NCBI GenBank assembly: GCA_028873695.1
Contig: JAPPNU010000001.1
Location: 47,553-111,552, forward strand
Source of the DNA: Gemmatimonadota bacterium
Lineage (GTDB): Bacteria > Latescibacterota > UBA2968 > GCA-2709665
Length of the DNA stretch: 64,000 nucleotides
Direction of reading: 5' to 3'
Positions within the stretch are counted from its first letter, which is position 1. Every line of letters starts with the position of its first letter. Of the stretch, positions 17,817 through 27,351 are shown piece by piece. Below the pieces are notes generated by a model. That model ran no database searches and was not told where the DNA came from. It saw only the letters and a program-made list of their open reading frames with translations. The position numbers and the translations under genes are program-made.

Positions 17817-18310
17817 GAGGGACCCCCGGGACGACGGCGGGACGCACGATGAGAAAACCGCCGAAAATCGAGAGCGGACAGTCCGACCATGGCAGCTCGT
17901 TGCGTCGCGTCCGACGCCGTTTCCAGTCGTGTATCGTTGTTCAATGGGAATGGCCGCCTGTCTTCCCATTAGAAGCCGTATTAAAATCCCCAGCGGTCTT
18001 TGCGCGGCTGCAAAAGCGCCGGTCGGGAACTCACCGGGAATATTAAAACAGCTTCTTATCGGGACACCGGCAGGGAAAACCTGACGGCCGAAACCAAAAG
18101 TCGGGAACCACGGTGCGCCAGATGCGTTTATATCTTGAAATCGACGAAAAGACTTGACAATTCAATCGCGATTAACGAAATTTTCCCGCTGTGACACGCT
18201 CCGGACCTGACCTTTCTCGGGGTGCCGCCGGCAACGGGCCGTTCAACCGGAACCCAAAGCTGCACAAAGACTTACAGGGAAAGTTAGAGACGGAGACAGG
18301 TTCCGGAACT
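17817..18310. other. Intergenic region with a short repeat
   Basis: About 490 bp without a convincing gene beyond the upstream extension of the DUF255 frame. It holds the first copy of a 45-bp repeat at 17985-18050. Confidence 0.45.
17985..18050. repeat. Repeat near Trm112-like gene, copy 1
   Basis: Shares CAGCGGTCTT and GGCTGCAAAAGCGCCGGT with 18738-18797, and a following TTAAAACGGCTTC-type end. It brackets the Trm112-like gene with copy 2. Confidence 0.6.
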
Positions 18311-18568
18311 TCACCGGATCTTCGCAAGCGGTATCGCCTCTTCCATCAGCATTATGGGAATGTTGTCTTCAATCGGGTACATGTAAGCGCCGTCCTCGCG
18401 AACAAGGCCTCCGTCAACGGGTTTCTCAACGGGGGTCCCCCCCCGGTTGCACAACTCGCCATTTTCGATAAGATCGTTGACTTTATCGATCAGTTCCCGA
18501 CCTGCCGGACGCACCGGTGATTTGTTTTCGGGACAGGCCAGAATATCGAGAAGTTCCCTGTCGATCAC
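18311..18568 (-). CDS. Trm112/UPF0434 family protein
   Basis: An 85-residue protein starting VIDRELLDILACPENKSPV and ending with AYMYPIEDNIPIMLMEEA, the two halves of the Trm112/YcaR fold. In bacteria with one zinc-site pair it usually has CP-C; here only the ACPE cysteine remains, so zinc binding is doubtful. Members act as stabilising partners of methyltransferases. No methyltransferase is adjacent. The GTG at 18568 has AAGGGG 7 nt upstream. The frame continues upstream but without a start signal. Confidence 0.7.
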   Translation of the reverse strand: MIDRELLDILACPENKSPVRPAGRELIDKVNDLIENGELCNRGGTPVEKPVDGGLVREDGAYMYPIEDNIPIMLMEEAIPLAKIR

Positions 18569-19082
18569 TCCTGAGCCCCTTTCAGATACAAGTACAAGCG
18601 CCGGATTCGCGGAGTTCGATCTGTGCGGCATTCAGTTTGAGAGAAAATATAAAACAAGCGGTTGTCGAACAAGTTTTTTCCGGCTGGAGCGCCTATTCCA
18701 AACATTCGCTGACGTGTTTTGCCCTGAGAAGCTGCCTTAAAATTCCCAGCGGTCTTCGCACGGCTGCAAAAGCGCCGGTAATTTTAAAACGGCTTCCCGG
18801 TTCCACAATTCCGTTCCACAAGAGAACCTGTCGACAAGGCGCTCATTGCCGCCTTCGCCTCAAGGGGCGTTCGTCGCGTTGTGGACTTGTTGTCAAAACC
18901 TGTGGCGAGTGGAGTGCGTGCGCATGCCGATTCAGAAAGTACCCGGGTCGTCGGGCAAAAGAGTGGCGCAATCCGTTGTGCTCCTCTCCGCACCCGGTTT
19001 TTTGTGTCCTGTCGCCTCGGCAATTCCCGCCTGGCTTGGCAGCCCGAATGGAAAACCGTTACACCTCAAGGAGCCGAACCCG
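18569..19082. other. Intergenic region upstream of the PorV-like gene
   Basis: About 510 bp between divergent genes (minus-strand Trm112-like, plus-strand barrel). No gene is supported. It holds repeat copy 2 (18738-18797). The promoters for both directions must lie here, but none stands out. Confidence 0.4.
18738..18797. repeat. Repeat near Trm112-like gene, copy 2
   Basis: Roughly 45 of 60 bases match copy 1 at 17985-18050. Confidence 0.6.
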
Positions 19083-20129
19083 ATGAAAAACAACCTGATG
19101 TGCGTGTGCCTGATGGTCATCATGATGGCCGCAGCATTCACGTTTCCCGGCCCGTTGTGGGCGACGCCCGAGAGCCAGGCCGCGGCGCCGTTTCTACTGT
19201 TCCAGCCCAGCGCGCGTTCGGCTGGAATGGGCGAAGCCTATATTGCCATAGCCGACGGCGCCAATGCCACCTATTACAATCCGGCAGGCCTGGCGGACGA
19301 CACGAACAGGCACATGAGCACGACGATGTACAAGCCCGTTCCCTCACTGGCCAGCGATATCTTCACCTCGTTCGGCGCGTACACGCAACCCGTGGAAGGC
19401 GTGGGCAACCTGGGCTTCAGCCTGATCTACACGTCGCTCGGGTCGCAGCACCGTACCGACTCGCAGGGGCAGGACCTTGGCAAGTTCACGAGCTTCGGCC
19501 TGGCGGTCGCGGTCTCGTACGGAACCTACGTGGTCAAGAACGTCTCCGTTGGCGCAACCATGAAGTTCATCCATGAAAAACTGGCCAGTCAGGGCGCCGG
19601 CATCGAGAAGGGCAAAGGCGCCGGTACATCGTTCGCGGGCGACCTGGGTTTTATGTGGAAAACTTCCGATCGGTTCACGCTCGCGTGGGCGTTGCGTAAC
19701 GTCGGGCCGAATATTACGTTTATCGACGCGGACCAGGCCGATCCGCTGCCACAGAATTTCACAATCGGAATTGCATATACAGCGCTGCAGCGAGGGAACT
19801 CAACGGTACTATTCGCTGCCGACATCTATAAACCCCTTGCCGACAGGGGCTTCTTTTCATTTGTCACGGGTTGGAGCGACCGCAACGGCAGTGAGGAACT
19901 CGAGGATATGGACTACCATACCGGCGTTGAATGGAATTATAACCTTTCCGAAGAATCCGCCTTCGCCCTGCGAACCGGATATTTCCACGATCAGGACGGC
20001 GACCGGAAGAGCCCGACCTTCGGCCTGGGCCTCAAATACAACTGGGCGTCGTTCGATCTCTCGTATTTCGCCAGGAGCAACTCCGCCCTCCGAAACGTCT
20101 TTCGCTTCACAGGCGGATTCTCCTTCTAG
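19083..20129 (+). CDS. PorV/PorQ-like outer-membrane protein
   Basis: A 348-residue beta-barrel with a signal peptide (MKNNLMCVCLMVIMMAAAFTF) and the family start FLLFQPSARSAGMGEAYIA-ADGANATYYNPAG. Alternating hydrophobic strands continue to the C-terminus, which ends FRFTGGFSF, a terminal aromatic as in barrels. PorV is the outer-membrane shuttle of the Bacteroidota type IX secretion system; related proteins occur in other phyla. The ATG at 19083 has AAGGAG 9 nt upstream, so the upstream extension is not real. First gene of the plus-strand surface cluster, with a T9SS-type cargo next. Confidence 0.85.
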   Translation: MKNNLMCVCLMVIMMAAAFTFPGPLWATPESQAAAPFLLFQPSARSAGMGEAYIAIADGANATYYNPAGLADDTNRHMSTTMYKPVPSLASDIFTSFGAYTQPVEGVGNLGFSLIYTSLGSQHRTDSQGQDLGKFTSFGLAVAVSYGTYVVKNVSVGATMKFIHEKLASQGAGIEKGKGAGTSFAGDLGFMWKTSDRFTLAWALRNVGPNITFIDADQADPLPQNFTIGIAYTALQRGNSTVLFAADIYKPLADRGFFSFVTGWSDRNGSEELEDMDYHTGVEWNYNLSEESAFALRTGYFHDQDGDRKSPTFGLGLKYNWASFDLSYFARSNSALRNVFRFTGGFSF

Positions 20130-20299
20130 CCGTCCGTTGACAACGTCGCTTTGCGGGCCTCCCGGTGAAGCTTTGGCAGGCAGGCGAGGCAGGGTGTCAT
20201 TCCCGGAAACCTGTCACCACTCGTCCGCCGATTTATTCCGTCCGGCGGCGTTGCCTCCTGCGATTTCTCGTTTGACATCTCACGGGGTCGATAACCATC

Positions 20300-23200
20300 G
20301 TGTGGTTGCGGCGGGTTGAACCCGAACACGTTTTGCAGATCGCGCAGAAGCGGACGACGTTGTCGTACCTTCTCGCCGTTTGCTTTTGCGGTCTTGCTTT
20401 GCCTACGCCTGCGGTTCAGGCCGCTGAGGAAACCTGGCGCATTTTGGCCGTCCGGGTCTCATTCTCCGTGGAAGATCCCGACGACGAGACCACCAGCGGT
20501 AACGGCGCTTTCGACCTCCGGCCTTTCGATTCGGTCCGCGACGATTATACCTTCCCCTTCGACGCGCCCCCGCACGACAGATCCTTCTTCGAAGCCCATC
20601 TCCAGGCCCTGCGCAACTACTATCTGGAAATATCCGACGGCCAGCTTGAAATCGACTACACCGTGTTCCCCGAAGAAGCCGATGGAAGCTACGTCATCGA
20701 CAGACCCCTCAAGGAATACGGCAACGGACGTACCCGGACCGAAATCGCCCAGCGAATCACCCGGCTCTTTCACGACGGCATCGCGGCCGCCGACGCCGCG
20801 GAGGGAGCGAACCTGGACTTTTCCGCGTACCGGGCGTACGTGGTCTTTCACGCCGGGCTTGGCGCGGAGGCCGGCGGGCAGGCCATCAACGACGTTCCGT
20901 CCGCATTCGTGTCCGAAAATGACCTCGACCGTTTTGTGGACGGACCGATCGCGGTAGACGACGGTGCGACGGTCGTCCGCAACGGCATGTTGCTTCCCGA
21001 GGCCGTCAGCACGGATGGAAGGGGCGGTCTGAACGGCACGCTCGTTCGTTTCTTCGCCCACCAGCTCGGGCTGCCCGGGCTGTCCAATTTCGAAGATGAA
21101 CTTCCCGCAGTGGGAGACTGGAGTCCGCTGGATACCGGCGGTCCGGGCGCCGTGGCCTCGGCGGCCCGTCTGGACCTTCATCCGCTGACCGGAGAACCTG
21201 CCGACAGCCTGCTCATCGGATTCGTCCCGAGCCGCCTCCTGGCGTGGTCCCGCATCCGGCTCGGATGGCTCGAGCCGACGGTCGTCACGCGGAACGACAC
21301 CGTGCGGCTGGTTGCGCCGCACGTTGAGGATTCCGACCTGGCGCGCGCGGTCAAGGTCCCCCTCAGCGCCACCGAGTACTTTCTTCTGGAAAACCGCATA
21401 TCCCGGCTGGCGGTATACGGGCGGAAGCCGAACATAGCGTTCGGGGCGGGACAACGGGTCTGGCTCTCCGTGGACGACTACGATGCCTTCATTCCCGGTT
21501 CCGGCATCCTGATCTGGCATGTCGACGACGCCGTCATCCAGGCCAGCGGCGACGACGCGGCGGTCAACAGCAATCCCCACTACCTCATCAGCCCGGGGCA
21601 ATACAGGCGCGGCATCTCTCTGGAGGAGGCGGACGGCCTGGAGGACATCGGCAATAACGCCGCCGACCGGGTCGTGCAGGCAGGCATCATCAGCCTGGAT
21701 GCCATCGAAGGCGGCGCCCGGGATCCGTTTTACGCCGGAAACGCCACCCGTTTCGGGCCGGAAACCGTTCCCGCGACCCACAGCAACCTGAACTATCCCA
21801 ACGGCATTACCATTCAGATTCTCAGCCAGCCAGCCGATACCATGGACGTCGTGATCACCTTCGATTACCAGCAGGACGCCTGGCCCGCGACCGGGCTGCC
21901 GAACGTGGGGCTGCAGGCCCCGCGCGCGATCGACCTGAACGGCGACGGCGTCAGGGAAATACTCCGCAGCGGAGGCGCCGTCGAAACGACACCGGACGGA
22001 AACGGCCTGCCGCTGTCTCTCTCCGGGAATCCGGTCATACCCCCGGCGGGCGCCGCGTTCCCGTTCTTCACGTCCTTCACCCCCGCCGTGGGCGACGTCA
22101 ACGGCGACGGCGAAGACGATTTCATCTTCGCGAGGGGCGACACGCCGGTCCTGTGGAGCCGCGGCAATACCGACGCCTCCCCGGCAGGCCCGCCGCGCGA
22201 GATCACCTGCCCGCCCCTCGTTGCCAGCTTCGGCGACGCGCGGGTGGACGTCTGGGGATGGTCGAACGGCGACGTCACGTGGGGCAACCTGGCGGGAGCG
22301 AACGCAGGCATCGCGCGATTGGGAGCGGAGCCCGTTGCCGGCCTTGCGGCGGGAAACGTGGACGACGACCCGGAAAACGAACTCGTCGCGCTGGCGGGGC
22401 GGGGCGGGCTCTTCATTGCGGAAGCCGACGGACGCGTCGAACAGTTGGCCGATCTCTCCGGACCCGTTGTGGGAGCCCCCGTACTGGGCGACCTCGACCG
22501 GGACGGCGGAGATGAAATCGTCACGCTGGACGCGGACGGCGTGGTCACCATCTTTTCCGGCGGGCGCAAGACGGCGGAGAGCGTGCCGGTGCCCGGGGGC
22601 GCGGGATCCGCGCCCGTGCTGGGCGACCTCGACGAGGACGGCTACATCGAGGTGCTCTTCGGCGGCGAGGGTCGCCTTTGGGTGGTGCGCTTCAACGGCG
22701 TACATCAGGCCGATACGCCTCTCGCGTTTCCGCTCAAGGATGAGACCGGTCTGATATCCGCGCCGCCCGTGCTTGCCGACGTCAACCTGGATGGCGATCC
22801 GGACATTTTCGTGGCCACGGAGGGTGGGTTGGTCTACGGCCTTGGCGCCGACGGCTCAACCCTGCCGTCTTTTCCCCTTCCCGTATCGGGTCCGGTAGGC
22901 GCCTCGCCCCTGGTCGACGACCTGGACGGCGACGGCGCCCTCGAACTGGTTGTCTTCACGACTGAGGGAGCGGCGCATCTCTGGCATCTCGAAAACTTCG
23001 ATGCCCATTTTACGGGAAATCATCTTGTCTGGGGCCAGGCGGGAGGCGGGCCGGGCAACGCGAGTCGCCTGCTTACGCTGCCCGGCGACCCGCCGCCGGA
23101 GACCACGTCGCTGCTGCTGCCGCCGGACCAGGTCTACTGCTACCCCAATCCCGTACGCGGGACGTCGGCCACGATACGGTTCTTCCTGGGGCGGAGCGCC

Positions 23201-23398
23201 CGTATCCAGGTTGCCGTATTCAACGCGCTTGGAGAAATCGTCGAACGTATGACCATGGAGAATCCGACGCCCCGTACGGACAACGAACTCCGCTGGAACA
23301 CGGTCGCGTATGCCAGTGGGTTCTACGTTTGCCGGGTGGAGGCCATCTCGGAAGAGCGATCCGAAGTACGCTTCGTCAAAGCCGCGATTATCAAATAG
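20300..23398 (+). CDS. M6-like pseudoprotease with propeller and T9SS-type sorting domain
   Basis: A 1032-residue secreted protein. A signal peptide (about 18-41, ending AVQAAE) is followed by an M6/immune-inhibitor-A-like catalytic domain. The active-site segment reads RFFAHQLGLPG (250-260), where M6 has HExxH--GLPD. The first His and the catalytic Glu are gone, and the Met-turn region reads WSPLDTGG, so it should not be an active protease. Next come about seven FG-GAP/VCBS-like units (DLNGDG, DVNGDGEDD, DLDRDGGDE), a propeller, and a final 85 residues with YPNPVRG-SATIRF and NALGEIVE, a T9SS/FlgD-like tail. It follows the PorV-like gene. Confidence 0.75.
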   Translation: MWLRRVEPEHVLQIAQKRTTLSYLLAVCFCGLALPTPAVQAAEETWRILAVRVSFSVEDPDDETTSGNGAFDLRPFDSVRDDYTFPFDAPPHDRSFFEAHLQALRNYYLEISDGQLEIDYTVFPEEADGSYVIDRPLKEYGNGRTRTEIAQRITRLFHDGIAAADAAEGANLDFSAYRAYVVFHAGLGAEAGGQAINDVPSAFVSENDLDRFVDGPIAVDDGATVVRNGMLLPEAVSTDGRGGLNGTLVRFFAHQLGLPGLSNFEDELPAVGDWSPLDTGGPGAVASAARLDLHPLTGEPADSLLIGFVPSRLLAWSRIRLGWLEPTVVTRNDTVRLVAPHVEDSDLARAVKVPLSATEYFLLENRISRLAVYGRKPNIAFGAGQRVWLSVDDYDAFIPGSGILIWHVDDAVIQASGDDAAVNSNPHYLISPGQYRRGISLEEADGLEDIGNNAADRVVQAGIISLDAIEGGARDPFYAGNATRFGPETVPATHSNLNYPNGITIQILSQPADTMDVVITFDYQQDAWPATGLPNVGLQAPRAIDLNGDGVREILRSGGAVETTPDGNGLPLSLSGNPVIPPAGAAFPFFTSFTPAVGDVNGDGEDDFIFARGDTPVLWSRGNTDASPAGPPREITCPPLVASFGDARVDVWGWSNGDVTWGNLAGANAGIARLGAEPVAGLAAGNVDDDPENELVALAGRGGLFIAEADGRVEQLADLSGPVVGAPVLGDLDRDGGDEIVTLDADGVVTIFSGGRKTAESVPVPGGAGSAPVLGDLDEDGYIEVLFGGEGRLWVVRFNGVHQADTPLAFPLKDETGLISAPPVLADVNLDGDPDIFVATEGGLVYGLGADGSTLPSFPLPVSGPVGASPLVDDLDGDGALELVVFTTEGAAHLWHLENFDAHFTGNHLVWGQAGGGPGNASRLLTLPGDPPPETTSLLLPPDQVYCYPNPVRGTSATIRFFLGRSARIQVAVFNALGEIVERMTMENPTPRTDNELRWNTVAYASGFYVCRVEAISEERSEVRFVKAAIIK

Positions 23399-23405
23399 AC
23401 CTGTG

Positions 23406-26400
23406 ATGAATGCGATGGGTACATGGAACGCGCACGGTGGCGGACCGACGGTTCGCCGGTCGGGCGGGATCTTCGGGATCTGCCTTGCCCTGCTGCTTGC
23501 GGCGTCCCCGCCGGCCGGCGCCCAGTTCGACGCCAACCACCCCGAACTGCGCTGGGAGGTGCTGGAGACCGCCCATTTCAAGATATATTACCACCAGGGC
23601 CTCGCGGACTTTGCCCGCCGCGCCGCGAGGGCCGCTGAAACCGTGTACGGTCCGGTCACGACGTTCTATGACTTCACGCCCGACGAAAAAATACGGCTGA
23701 TTCTGAAAGACACGGACGACTACGCCAACGGCGCGGCCTTCTATTACCACAACACCATGGAAATCTGGGCGTCCAGCCTGGAGTTCGAACTGCGCGGCGA
23801 CACCAACTGGCTCCAGAACGTGATCGCGCACGAATTCACCCATATCGTTGCGCTGCAGACGGCGCGTAAGGGACCGCGGCGCCTCCCCGCCGTTTACTTC
23901 CACTATCTGGGGTACCAGAATGAGGAGCGCCGGGACGACATTCTCACGGGTTACCCCGATGTTTTTGCATCATACGCCATTCCCCTTACCATCGTGCCGC
24001 CCTGGTTTGCCGAAGGCACCGCGCAATTCATGGCGCCGGGCGTCCATTACGACCGCTGGGACTCCCACCGCGACATGATTCTACGCATGGCCACGTTGAA
24101 GAATCGACTCCTCACGTACGACGAAATGGGCGTGTTCGGCTCCAAAACCGGTCTGGGACTCGAAAAGGTCTACGACCACGGCTATGCCCTGACCCTGTTT
24201 ATCGTCAACAACTTCGGCGAGGACAAATTGCCGAAGATCTATGACAATATGACCGCGCTCTGGCGGACAGACTTCGATTCAGCCGTCCGTGGCGCGCTCG
24301 GCATTTCGGGACGCGAACTCCATCGGCGCTGGGTCGCCGCCCTCGAAGAGAGGTACGAGGCGCAACAGGCCCAACTCGAGGGACGCCTGGTGGACGGCGA
24401 AATCCTGTACGGCAAGGGGTACTTCAACCTCCACCCCCGCTGGTCGCCGGACGGTCGTCAGCTGGCTTACCTGTCCAATCGGGGCGGCGACTTCGGGCGC
24501 ACCGCCCTGGTTGTTCATACCTTTTCCGACAGTTCCTCGGAGACGCTCGCCGGCGGCGCCGAAACCGCTCCGGACTGGTCGCCCGACGGCTCCGGCCTGA
24601 TTTTCGCGCGACGCAGTCCGCCGGACAGACACGGCTCCAGGTTCTGGGATCTATACACGGTGGACCCAACCGCGTCGCGGGGACACGGGCTGTTCCAGAA
24701 GACCAGAGCGACGCTCGGTCTATCACTGAAACTGCCGCCCAACCAGACTCGTCTGACCCATGGACTCCGCGCCAGCCACCCGGCGTACTCGCCCGATGGA
24801 AAACGGATCGCCTTCGTCGTTAACGGCCGCGGCTCGACAAACCTGGCTGTGATGGACGTTGAGGATGGCAGTGTCCGCCGGCTCACGTCGTTCGACGACG
24901 GCTCGCAGGTCTATACGCCCCGCTGGTCGCCCGACGGATCGCAACTCGCCTGCTCGGTCTTCCATCCGGACGACACGCGGAATATCGCCGTCGTTCCCGC
25001 GGGCGGGGGGCGTCTGAGTACCGTCATCGCCTCCGCGGGCACGGACCGCGACCCATGCTGGACTCCCGACGGGGCGGGCCTGGTCTTTTCCTCGGATCAG
25101 GACGGCATATTCGATCTCTATCATTTCAGCCTTGCAGACGGGTCCGTACACCGTATCACCCGCGTTCTCGGCGGCGCCCTGCAACCCCACGTCAATCCCG
25201 GAGACCGCCGGATAGCCTTCTCCCATTACGGCGCCGACGGCTATGAGATCCGGGTCCTCTCGGGACAGGGCGCATGGGAGCCGGTCGCGGCCGGAATCTT
25301 TGAACCGGAGACCGGTCGGTCGACCGTCGCCGCCGTTGGGGACGACACCTTCCCGAACAGCCGGACCTACGGCAACGAATTCTCAACGACCTCGTTCTTT
25401 CCGCGCGTTGCCGTGGACGCGGGAAAGGTGAAACTGGGCATCTTCGCTGGATCCAACGACGTCCTCAACAAACAGTCCCTCCTCGTGGGCGCCATGGCCG
25501 CCCGTGACAGGGACCTGGACCTCTTCGCGGTCTACGAATACCGCCGCTGGCGCCCGACGGTCTTTCTGGAAGCCTATCGAGCCGTGCGTCACGAAGAGGA
25601 CGACGTACTCAACCGTGACGAGAATTTCCGCATCTTCAGCCAGACATTCACGATTTCCGGTGTTGAATTCGGCGCCAGGCACAGGCTCGGCACGGGCAGC
25701 CGCCTGGATGCCAGGTTCATATACAATCTGTCATCCACCGACCAGGACGTCGCCCGTTTCAACGGCATGGGCGAAGTGAGCCTGGGCGCCACCACGCACC
25801 ATGGGTTCAATTTCGCGTTCAGGTACTCGCTGCGCAACATCAGCCGAACCCGAGACCGGGAAATCAACCCCCGGGCCGGACGGGAGATGTGGGTCCGCTA
25901 CGACCGCCAGTTCAACTTTTTCATCAGCGGGTTCAAGGAAGACACGTCCCTGCTGATCGAGACGTTCGACCGCTACTTCTTCAACCGGTTTACGCTGAGC
26001 TGGAGCGAATACCTGCCCGTGGGGCCCGGACGCGCCTCCCTGGGCCTGCGATTCTACGGCGGGCTGATCGACAGCGAAGTGGATGACTACTTCGATTTTT
26101 TCCTGGGCGGCCTGCCCTACATGAAAGGCTATACCTTCTATAGCCTCGAGGGGCGCAGGGCAGCCATGTTTCGCGCCGCGTACCGCTTTCCCATCCGGAC
26201 GCGGATGGATCGGCAGACCGGACCCATATACTCCGACCAACTCTTCGGATCCGTGTTCGCCGGTATCGGCCGCGCCTGGGACGGAGACGACCTGGACAGT
26301 GTGCTGAACCGCGGCTGGAAACGCGACGTGGGGATCCAGGTCCGCTACGACGCGACCTCCTTCTACACGTTTCCGACCCGCGCCAGCTTTGAAATCGCGT

Positions 26401-26513
26401 ACGGCCTGGATACGTTGCCGCGCGTGGTTCCCGGCGAGGCATTGGAGAGAAGCGGTTTCAAGCTCTACTTCGCCCTGCTGTTCGGATATCTTGAAAGCGT
26501 CGGGGGAAGATAG
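23406..26513 (+). CDS. Gluzincin-TolB propeller-BamA-like barrel fusion
   Basis: A 1035-residue protein: signal peptide ending PPAGAQ (about 40), an N-terminal zinc-protease domain with IAHEFTHIVAL (141-151) and the downstream PPWFAEGTAQFM (about 198) giving the third-ligand Glu, then about seven PD40/TolB-type repeats (WSPDGRQLAYLS, YSPDGKRIAFV, WSPDGSQLACS), and a C-terminal region of beta strands resembling the surface-antigen (Omp85) barrel. The whole could present a protease and propeller on the outer membrane. The ATG is 7 bp after the M6-like stop, so the two are translated together. The barrel assignment is by pattern only. Confidence 0.75.
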   Translation: MNAMGTWNAHGGGPTVRRSGGIFGICLALLLAASPPAGAQFDANHPELRWEVLETAHFKIYYHQGLADFARRAARAAETVYGPVTTFYDFTPDEKIRLILKDTDDYANGAAFYYHNTMEIWASSLEFELRGDTNWLQNVIAHEFTHIVALQTARKGPRRLPAVYFHYLGYQNEERRDDILTGYPDVFASYAIPLTIVPPWFAEGTAQFMAPGVHYDRWDSHRDMILRMATLKNRLLTYDEMGVFGSKTGLGLEKVYDHGYALTLFIVNNFGEDKLPKIYDNMTALWRTDFDSAVRGALGISGRELHRRWVAALEERYEAQQAQLEGRLVDGEILYGKGYFNLHPRWSPDGRQLAYLSNRGGDFGRTALVVHTFSDSSSETLAGGAETAPDWSPDGSGLIFARRSPPDRHGSRFWDLYTVDPTASRGHGLFQKTRATLGLSLKLPPNQTRLTHGLRASHPAYSPDGKRIAFVVNGRGSTNLAVMDVEDGSVRRLTSFDDGSQVYTPRWSPDGSQLACSVFHPDDTRNIAVVPAGGGRLSTVIASAGTDRDPCWTPDGAGLVFSSDQDGIFDLYHFSLADGSVHRITRVLGGALQPHVNPGDRRIAFSHYGADGYEIRVLSGQGAWEPVAAGIFEPETGRSTVAAVGDDTFPNSRTYGNEFSTTSFFPRVAVDAGKVKLGIFAGSNDVLNKQSLLVGAMAARDRDLDLFAVYEYRRWRPTVFLEAYRAVRHEEDDVLNRDENFRIFSQTFTISGVEFGARHRLGTGSRLDARFIYNLSSTDQDVARFNGMGEVSLGATTHHGFNFAFRYSLRNISRTRDREINPRAGREMWVRYDRQFNFFISGFKEDTSLLIETFDRYFFNRFTLSWSEYLPVGPGRASLGLRFYGGLIDSEVDDYFDFFLGGLPYMKGYTFYSLEGRRAAMFRAAYRFPIRTRMDRQTGPIYSDQLFGSVFAGIGRAWDGDDLDSVLNRGWKRDVGIQVRYDATSFYTFPTRASFEIAYGLDTLPRVVPGEALERSGFKLYFALLFGYLESVGGR

Positions 26514-26546
26514 ATCGAGGCAGACGGATTTTGTTTCTTGCTTTTG

Positions 26547-26576
26547 GCTGACGGCTGAAAGCTGATCGCTGACGGC
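26547..26576. repeat. Imperfect GCTGACGGCT tract
   Basis: A run of GCTGA/CGGCT units ending in six T residues, between the barrel fusion and the next gene. It may be a simple repeat or act as a weak terminator; no perfect stem forms. Confidence 0.4.
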
Positions 26577-26594
26577 TTTTTTCAGGAGTTCCAC

Positions 26595-27326
26595 GTGAAC
26601 CTTACCATCGCAGTGCTGGTCCTGCTGACCGTTCTGCCGATCCATGCCGCGGACGGGCTCGACGACGGCCGCGCCAGCGCGAATCTGTGGCTGCTGGATG
26701 ACGAGCCTGCGCCGACAGGCGGGAAATCGCCCAAACTGGCCTTTACGATGTCTCTGATCGTTCCGGGACTTGGCGAACTCTACGCGGGCGAACCGAAGCG
26801 GGCGGCAGTCTTCCTGGGGATCGAAGCGTTCACGTGGTTCAACTATCTGCGCTGGCGAAACAGGGGCAACGACCTCAAGGCGGAATTCCGGGCTTTTGCC
26901 GATCGGAACTGGGATGAAAACCGGTACCGGGAATGGCAGGAATACAACCGGGCCAGGGGCTCGCCATATATTGAGACCGAGACCCTGCCGTGCAAACGCG
27001 CCGGTGAGGGGTGCCACAGGGTGGACATTCAACAATACTATGAAATGATCGGCAAGTACGACCAGTTCGTATTCGGCTGGCGGGACGTCAGGGACGTGGG
27101 CTTCCGGACCGGAAACGGCGACGTCGACTCCAATCAGCGCGTCGATTACGAAGATCAGCGCAACGAAAGCAACAGATTCCTGAAACGCGCATCGGTAATC
27201 ATCGGCCTGACCGTTGTCAACCGCATCGCGAGTTCCATCCATGCCGCGCTGCGCGTGCGGTCCGCGCAATTGTCAATTTCGCCACGGCCGGACCTGCCCG
27301 GGCTGGCAGTGCACGTTCGGTTCTGA
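26595..27326 (+). CDS. Exported membrane protein, DUF5683-like
   Basis: A 243-residue protein with a signal-like N-terminus and a family motif PKLAFTMSLIVPGLGELYAG (about 46-65) typical of DUF5683-like membrane proteins, followed by an amphipathic helix and charged spacer. The middle (about 90-170) is hydrophilic with NWDENRYREWQEYNR. A second hydrophobic patch (about 197-211) precedes the final strands. The GTG at 26595 has AGGAG 6 nt upstream. The next gene has the same motif, so the two are tandem paralogues. Function unknown. Confidence 0.6.
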   Translation: MNLTIAVLVLLTVLPIHAADGLDDGRASANLWLLDDEPAPTGGKSPKLAFTMSLIVPGLGELYAGEPKRAAVFLGIEAFTWFNYLRWRNRGNDLKAEFRAFADRNWDENRYREWQEYNRARGSPYIETETLPCKRAGEGCHRVDIQQYYEMIGKYDQFVFGWRDVRDVGFRTGNGDVDSNQRVDYEDQRNESNRFLKRASVIIGLTVVNRIASSIHAALRVRSAQLSISPRPDLPGLAVHVRF

Positions 27327-27351
27327 GAAGCGCTTTTTCGAAACTGAAACG

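Noticed and set aside
20459-22705. Long antisense open frame (748 residues) opposite the M6-like gene
   Set aside because: It is an Ala/Arg/Val-rich shadow of a high-GC coding strand, with no domains and no start signal.
25731-27269. Antisense open frame of 512 residues
   Set aside because: It spans the opposite strand of two real genes and includes translated repeat DNA; no family motifs.
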